Shown in pieces: positions 58,801 to 64,000 of a stretch of DNA of 64,000 bases. Numbering within the stretch: position 1 is the first letter of the stretch; each line of letters begins with the position of its first letter. The position numbers and the translations under genes were made by a program. The DNA lies in assembly GCA_015227615.1 (NCBI GenBank), contig JAALGZ010000008.1, forward strand, positions 1,178,001-1,242,000, given 5' to 3'. The stretch is from Labyrinthula sp. Ha (Eukaryota; Sar; Bigyra; Labyrinthulida; Labyrinthulaceae). Below the pieces are notes generated by a model, which worked only from the letters and a program-made list of their open reading frames with translations, was not told the DNA's origin and did not search any database.

Positions 58801-58932
58801 AAGAGTTCCTGTGTTGAAAAAAGATCTTCCCACAATACAGCTCTTTAAGAGAAAATTATATTCAATTAGTTGATCATCACCAATTCGTTGGGAGGAAACT
58901 GCTTTAAGAAAAAGAAAATAGACAAAAATCAT
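55846..58932 (-). CDS. Type I membrane surface protein D, mosaic family member
   Basis: Single exon, 1,028 residues. Signal peptide MIFVYFLFLKAVSSQ. Layout as B and C: LamG-like domain, two cadherin-like repeats, FVGCGDIGGTPCE, Cys-rich and beta-rich parts, membrane segment at about 886-907 (LFVYIAIYISTIFLVCGLF), and a basic tail of about 120 residues (ARKRKSRKVKKKRKS) ending SGKDISL. Residues about 1-167 and 633-1028 are clearly diverged from B and C, whereas residues 168-632 are nearly identical to them. Across that core D differs from C at three residues and from B at six, and the variants alternate between B-like and C-like. This marks D as a chimera produced by gene conversion with its neighbours. 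Codon use in the core is much more A/T-ending than in the rest of the gene. Confidence 0.9.
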   Translation of the reverse strand: MIFVYFLFLKAVSSQRIGDDQLIEYNFLLKSCIVGRSFFNTGTLDSIGEMINLITPDHDDTFTCPGFENDDLVFENAFNGFRTSGEEGAFGVTSKNHLNTTLLEDEFTMEMWIFPEGGLGENKIVEISQEEIKASWNSGTNEEFDFQIMLLDETRIFVRLGVGPDSVDLYIFELEESIQPFSLYHLVFTYSFSEIAFSINGVQENHVLNNHLAFGENRFLTLGGGYEEVGRSFPGSIVYFSLYDFVLSSEQIQQNYEAGVPQRNGPVISDKTFFKKEDEELVIDLREAVFDLDDLRVEENEDELHFKILSSASRGQLFLDGELISSLEFPKTFEPDQVLSYKQTEENNFDAVDNLDIRISDTNSFSTASNKNAEITIRILEGNDKPKVESVNKGVALSRKIEFELVGSDVDSPFRDEESFIPTNFQITKISETSFGNFVDCETNELLELPQNFTANIKEEDSSEFFSIVCYKAKDEGESDESGVIGEDIFEVILIDGEGEKSEPRDISIQITLDIFVGCGDIGGTPCEELIQEGEELNFTLKAIDSLCDAGEQETNPVCEGAQKEIIIVQPLLNISQGYLSYYLDEEEIIISEDDFTNENNLFGYRLPKDIFELKYTPSEFYFNVAPAPLCGQDIDYKCAGAIDSTLSEFAEAGCQGPLCPELTSYSLRNEIIGYCGIEERFDDACPLQVFYRMSTRGILSPEIHSLGQLIWVRHDMDDFVGDLPKLQNVKQTLDIVDRVEEESRIRINSIDRPLYLKENHTDLRIVSVSIKIDAVPAVNLLTYLNLEELETDPVNLQITNDHIVEFNLCVFNGCPTEVTIQIAAPVSTVNELLDKLQIQILNPEKIDFPNATLVFRISHLDRGNAIQTFTLPIVLRNIPSTGKPSLFVYIAIYISTIFLVCGLFRYSSKMSKKLKRGRYVKKYKDGVKYNVNEIKQSQENEVNSVVSTARKRKSRKVKKKRKSDVTPPVHSEKQVGTTELRVRSEYQYVKRRRQRILDNRTPVNRKEPKGEDSSVEGSIWSGKDISL
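57038..58431 (-). repeat. Converted core block in gene D
   Basis: 1,394 bp, in inverted orientation, aligned without indels to 52670-54063 (gene C) and 40245-41638 (gene B). The edges are sharp: similarity drops just before GATTTATATAT at the 5' end and just after GCCCCTCTTTGTGG at the 3' end. Confidence 0.88.
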
Positions 58933-61900
58933 TGTTTATTAATAATATTTTGCAGTTTTTGTTCTTTAATTTGATTTTAAGATAGAAATGCTTTGTTTTT
59001 ACTCGTATTTTACGTTGCAGTTCTTGTATTGGGTGTTTTACAGAAGTGTTCCAACTATTCCGGGATGTACCGATCAAGCAAATTGTTCCATGGAATTATT
59101 GGTGTGCAAAATATTACATAAAAACTACGCTGCCCAGGTTTTGAACTTATGGCATGGAATAATTGTGTTTTCAAAGGAAGTTTATATTTGGTAGCGATTC
59201 TGGACAAGATCAGAGTTTTCGGTGCATTCAATTGATATAGAGTTAACAAAACTTATTGATGGAGTTAAATAAGAAATTTATTACTTTCAGAAACCCTTTA
59301 ATCCTTATTTCTCAGATGATCTTTTTGCAGGTAAAACTATTGAAGTATTAAATTCTAAACAAGGTGTTGTGCTCTAGAGACTCGTTCTCTGAATGTTGCG
59401 GAAATGTAAGTAAAAAAAATAGAAAGGGCAGTAAGCAAGAAAATGGAGAAAATGAATGTAGGTAAACTGTTAATATGTGCCTCCAGGTGGAAAAAAGGAT
59501 TCAAATCCAGGAATATATCTCAAACCGCCTGAAAAAAAGACTGAATGGTACATTAAAATCTGAGTAGAGTGTCACGAAATTGAGTATGTTAGATATTTTA
59601 AGTTTGTAAGAAACATCAAAGTCTTTACTTATCCATTACCTTATAAAAGTATTCTGTGCCTCTAGATATGTTTAACATCCAAATATCTTGCAGCCTTAAT
59701 TAGGTGATACAGTGACAGATAGAACTTTCGACTAGTAGTGGAGTCACAGTTTAGCGATATTTCCATGCCTTTTATATTACTTTCTACTGGTTGTTTTAGG
59801 ATACATCTGTAAATAATAAGCGCAAAGTCAAGTAAATTAATATTTAGATAAGTTGCCATGATATTGCTAGGAAATTTGTAGGCGGGACTTGCCTGGACAA
59901 GTCCCCTCTAACAAGGGTATTCAGACAGAAAATAACTTTCGTTACTTTAAAGACGAAAACTCCAAGGCCTATTTTGTAGAACTACTTTCCCAAAACTAAT
60001 ACCCTCAAAAAGAAGACAAAGAAAAATAATTCAAAGAGTAATCTGAGGAAAGACAACTCCATCTAGGAAAAATTCAAGAGCAACTTAAGGCTTCCCTATA
60101 AAAATTAAATATGCATTAACTAAAACTCCAGTTGTTCTAAGGCTGACTTTAACCTGTTTCAGAGTAGGATCAACATGGAAAATCCATTTCACAGGTTCCA
60201 ACAGAAAAGAATTTCAGGATTTGTATCAAGCAGCTACTATGGTTAAATAATGACTTCATTTAAAGGGTCAGTTCAAGCTTCCAACACTTAAGCTTGGCGA
60301 ATGCAGATAATCTTATCCTAAACACCCATAAACAAAGATTTTCAAGATCAACACGCAATTTTTTACATTATCTGCAAAGAGAAGGGTCTTCGAAAGTAGG
60401 CTTTCTTGAAATTTTAGGAAATTCTCGTGTGTAATTCATTAGCAATAAAGCCAAAAACTTTCTTTCTTTGATAAAACTTCCATATTATCAAGTTAAATAT
60501 TTAACTTCAAGCTCTTGATGCAATCTCTAATTTTCTCACAACTTCTTATTCATACCCGATGTACCCCATCAATGCTATTAAATTCAAGAAATGAAATAGT
60601 ATGTAACTCTACCCTCATCTTCCTCATGGGCCGCGCAATCCAACCATTTAATTTCGTCGGCCGACCAATATTTTAAGGAGTGTTTCTTATTAACAAGAGA
60701 AGTCAAAACCATGCCACAAAATAAATATAAGAAGAAAGGTTAACGCAAATTTTTAGATTAATCCTGTTTTATGGTTCTTTACGACATACTTTAGTTTTTT
60801 CTCAACGTTGTTTGAATCTTGTCAAAAGTTGGGGAATAAAATTCTGGAGATCAAAAACTCAAACTTTGGGAAACCAGAGTCTTAGAAATCAATAAAGTTT
60901 ATCATATCGTGCGATTATTTTGACGTTTTCTCTAAAAAGCTGATCCATTAACCAACAGAATATTCAAAACAGGTGGTATATCGTTCAAGAAATTGAGAAT
61001 GCTAGCTATGTTAAACTAACTTTACATTCCATATAATATTAACATTTTATGTTAGTTTTATTGTATTTTAGCATATTCAGGGGTTGGACACATTGAACTA
61101 TTAACTTAGCTAAGCGGACAAGTCTTCCTGGTAAAGGTGATTAATTCCTAATATCAAAAGACAATTTCAGTCTATCTCAAGAAACTATATAGCTTTAGAA
61201 ATTAACTCAAATGAACTACAATATGGGTTATCAATTGTTCAACTTTCTAGTAAGATATCTAGTAAATAACCAAGTCTGAGTCTTATCTGAATTTATTTTG
61301 TTTTAGATAGCTCATCAAAAGTATGTCAACTCTGAGCAAAAGGAGCTGCTAAGATCTGAAAACAGCAATGCTTTTAGAATTTTAGCCAGGTATAAGCTTC
61401 CAGCAAGCTCCGTCGATATGAAAATAAAAGGCCTTTACTCGATGGTTAAATACCTCTAGAGCTGCTTGGGTCTTAAAATTATGGGAAGCATATACAGAAC
61501 ACGATGAACCACAAGGGGTGTTCTATATCTAGTTAAGACGTTCAACCACCATGAGATTTTTTGACTGGAAAGAAAGGGCACAACAGAGGAACCAATGAAG
61601 TTTTTTGTCTCTATTTGTGCCATTTTGATTTAATTTAGAAATTTTTAATCATGTAACATTTAAGCAATATCTACCATCGATTAGCAAAGCAAAATTTGTA
61701 CTTTAAGTTTTTCCGAAATTTATTTGAAGTTTTGAAGTTTATATATTACTAAAACTACACCATAGAAAATAAGATCTTCTTAAGATCTAATTGAAAAATT
61801 AAGGACATGTCTTTTACGCTATTTTAAACTTAATATACCTCCATTTGGTGGATATATGTTTTCTTCTCCAATCAAATATTATCAGTACTCCTCTCAATAT

Positions 61901-64000
61901 AGTGCCGATGATGATTCCATGCATGTGTGATATAGCAAATAAAATTAGTTTTCCTTCTTACTACAAGTCAATCTTTTTTATCTTAACGTAGATTTGATAA
62001 GGTTATTTCGAACTTATTGCCGGGTCTATAATCTAATAACCATGACTCAATCTTTTAGTTTTTGATATCCTTCAATAAAAGAATTTAAACCCCCGTTGAG
62101 TTAAACCCATTTCACCCCCATTACATTCTAATTTCAAAGGAAAATCAACTACATGTAATATATAAACTAAGTATGTGGTCCGTAGATGCCAATTTCACTC
62201 CCTTGTTCTTTAATATAGACCCTATCTTAGAGAGTAGGAAAGCTGGTATCCTTGCTTAGAAAATAGATCTTATACTTGTTTCTTGTATAGATGACAACAT
62301 GGCTACAAATAATTATTTTCTAAAATTATTGAATAACTTACATATTAGCAATGCAACTTAATATATTACCCGAGTAAATATTTTGGTTTGAATATTAGAA
62401 GCAAAAGAGATTAAATAAGTTGCGCAAGCCCTCTACAAATCGTGAGCAAAATTACGACGATGAGTTTAAAGCATTGAACAACGGCAAAAAATAATAAATG
62501 TTCTATTTGTATTGATTTGACAGATGTAAAATAATTGTTATCACTCTATTTGTCTAAGGTTTATACTCTAGCAACTTAAATTCTTGCTTCCATACTTAAG
62601 TGTATTCATTGAGGCTTTATAGATTTTTTTTTTGAAAACTTGCACGGAAGTTAAGCCTGTTTACTAGAAAAGAACATGACTGATAGTAATTTCTAATTTA
62701 CTTTTGAGCACTTTGTGTTATTATTTCTATATTTTAAGCAAATATCCAATTAAGAGCAACCTACCAGACTCATGTCTCCCGAGTTCTTTTTCTAAAAATT
62801 AGGACGATTATTAAGTTGTTTTAGGTAAGATACTTGCCACAGATTATTAAATTCAGCTTATTATATGATCATGACATTATGTAAGCACTATCAGTATCGA
62901 CGGTACTAACTGTAACGGAAGTGATATCCTGTAAAGTTCTTAGGTTTATAATATTACTCCGCGGTATTTGGGTTCGTGCTCAGCTAAGAATTAACAAAAA
63001 GATTATTTCTTAGCTAGTATACCGAGCAGTACTGACTGGCTGGTGATACCTGCCTAGGAACTTAATCTCTAGATTCAAACAATAAATTTCCAAAGTAGTT
63101 AGAAAGTAATCACCTTCAGCCAGAAACTAAGGTTTACCAGCATGATTAACCTATTAACGAGAGAATAACGCATTTTCAGACATTATATAAGCTTCAAGAA
63201 AAATAATGTTTCTTAAAATCTTTGCTAGATTAGCAAAAACAACCTGCAAATAGTTAATAAAATTAGATGTCTGGGTAAACACATATCTTATCCATAAATT
63301 GAGTTATTAGATATTTCGGTTCATAGAACCTAAAATCATTTGATGCTGTTCTCTAGTAGCATAAACTTGGCTAAAAATGACTTATTTTCTAGGCAAACTC
63401 TGAGATCTTATGAAGCTTGTGAATATTATGCTAGTAACTGAAACCTAATTGCTATATAGTCAAGGGACCGCAGATTATAACCATGTTTATTAAAGTCGGG
63501 CAGAGTCTACTTATTGTTCTTAGTGGGTATTTCTTATATTAATTTTTGTGGTACATAAGTAAATCAAATTTATTTTTTTTTGGTAGATTAAATATAAGAT
63601 TTTCCTGCGTATAGCAGCTCCTCTTAACTGCTCTAATAAAATGCAGCTTTTCAGGAAAGTCAGCCATTGCTTTGAAGAATACGAAGATTCTATTTTAGCT
63701 TACCTAGGACCGGAAAATCAAGTATAAGTTGCGTAGAGTACACCAAAGAATTTGACAATTCAAAGAAAACTGTTCAACTCAAGTAAACGAATCTGTTGTA
63801 CAGTCGTCCAAAACCCTTAGCCTGCTCCATTCTACTCCCGGGAATGGGAAAAGACTGTTACAAATTTTCCAAGTTGTAAACTGGTCATCTCAACTCTTGA
63901 AATGAACAAAAAAAATAATTAAAACAGCATCTGTTTTCCTCATTGGGCTGAACTTGAAACAAACAATGTACACTTTGTTTGGGTAGTGTTCCGAGTTAGT
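58933..64000. other. Gene-poor right edge, 5.1 kb
   Basis: No supportable gene; open frames are under about 70 codons. The first 100 bases upstream of gene D are probably its promoter and leader. AT-rich, without repeats, RNA genes or mobile elements that I can recognise. Confidence 0.5.

Noticed and set aside
52166-58932. Reading the C/D inverted pair as a mobile element with terminal inverted repeats
   Set aside because: The repeated segments lie inside the coding regions with diverged outer ends, and there is no transposase; gene conversion explains them better.

Overview
The window is nuclear DNA of an AT-rich eukaryote, most likely a single-celled one. Coding regions carry spliceosomal introns, several of them extremely short (32-34 bp), and all genes end with standard stop codons. 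The gene set is eukaryotic: a mitochondrial prohibitin, SURF2, a GUP1/HHAT-type MBOAT acyltransferase, an SH3/PX/FKBP/villin-headpiece protein and type I surface proteins with laminin-G-like and cadherin-like ectodomains. I cannot assign the lineage. SH3, PX and villin-headpiece domains together fit an Amorphea-like protist but are not decisive.

Genes lie in tight islands separated by gene-poor AT-rich deserts. Island 1 (2.9-5.9 kb) is a divergent pair: a five-domain SH3-PX-SH3-FKBP-headpiece protein and a coiled-coil protein. Island 2 (14.0-17.4 kb) holds three SPFH/band-7 genes: two divergent paralogues of identical length, and prohibitin PHB1 convergent to one of them. Island 3 (24.2-33.8 kb) is compact: SURF2, an MBOAT acyltransferase, a membrane J-protein, surface protein A, an unknown protein and a CAMK-like kinase, with spacers from 32 to about 330 bp. 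Islands 4 and 5 (39.7-43.3 and 52.2-58.9 kb) hold surface proteins B, C and D, paralogues of A. C and D are convergent. Deserts of about 8.1, 6.8, 5.9, 8.9 and 5.1 kb, plus 2.9 kb at the left edge, contain no gene I can support.

The most unusual system is the A-D surface-protein family. B and C share a 2,623-bp block without indels that covers nearly the whole ectodomain. It stops at the membrane segment, and their cytoplasmic tails are unrelated in sequence. D, in inverted orientation, shares a 1,394-bp internal block with B and C. D's ends are diverged, and inside the block it alternates between B-like and C-like variants, as expected from repeated gene conversion. The shared core also uses far fewer G/C-ending codons than A or the non-shared part of D. 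B's tail reading frame continues past two in-frame stops to a terminus resembling those of C and D. The pattern, homogenised ectodomain with diversified basic tail, recalls paired receptors or a self/partner-recognition family. That function is an inference.
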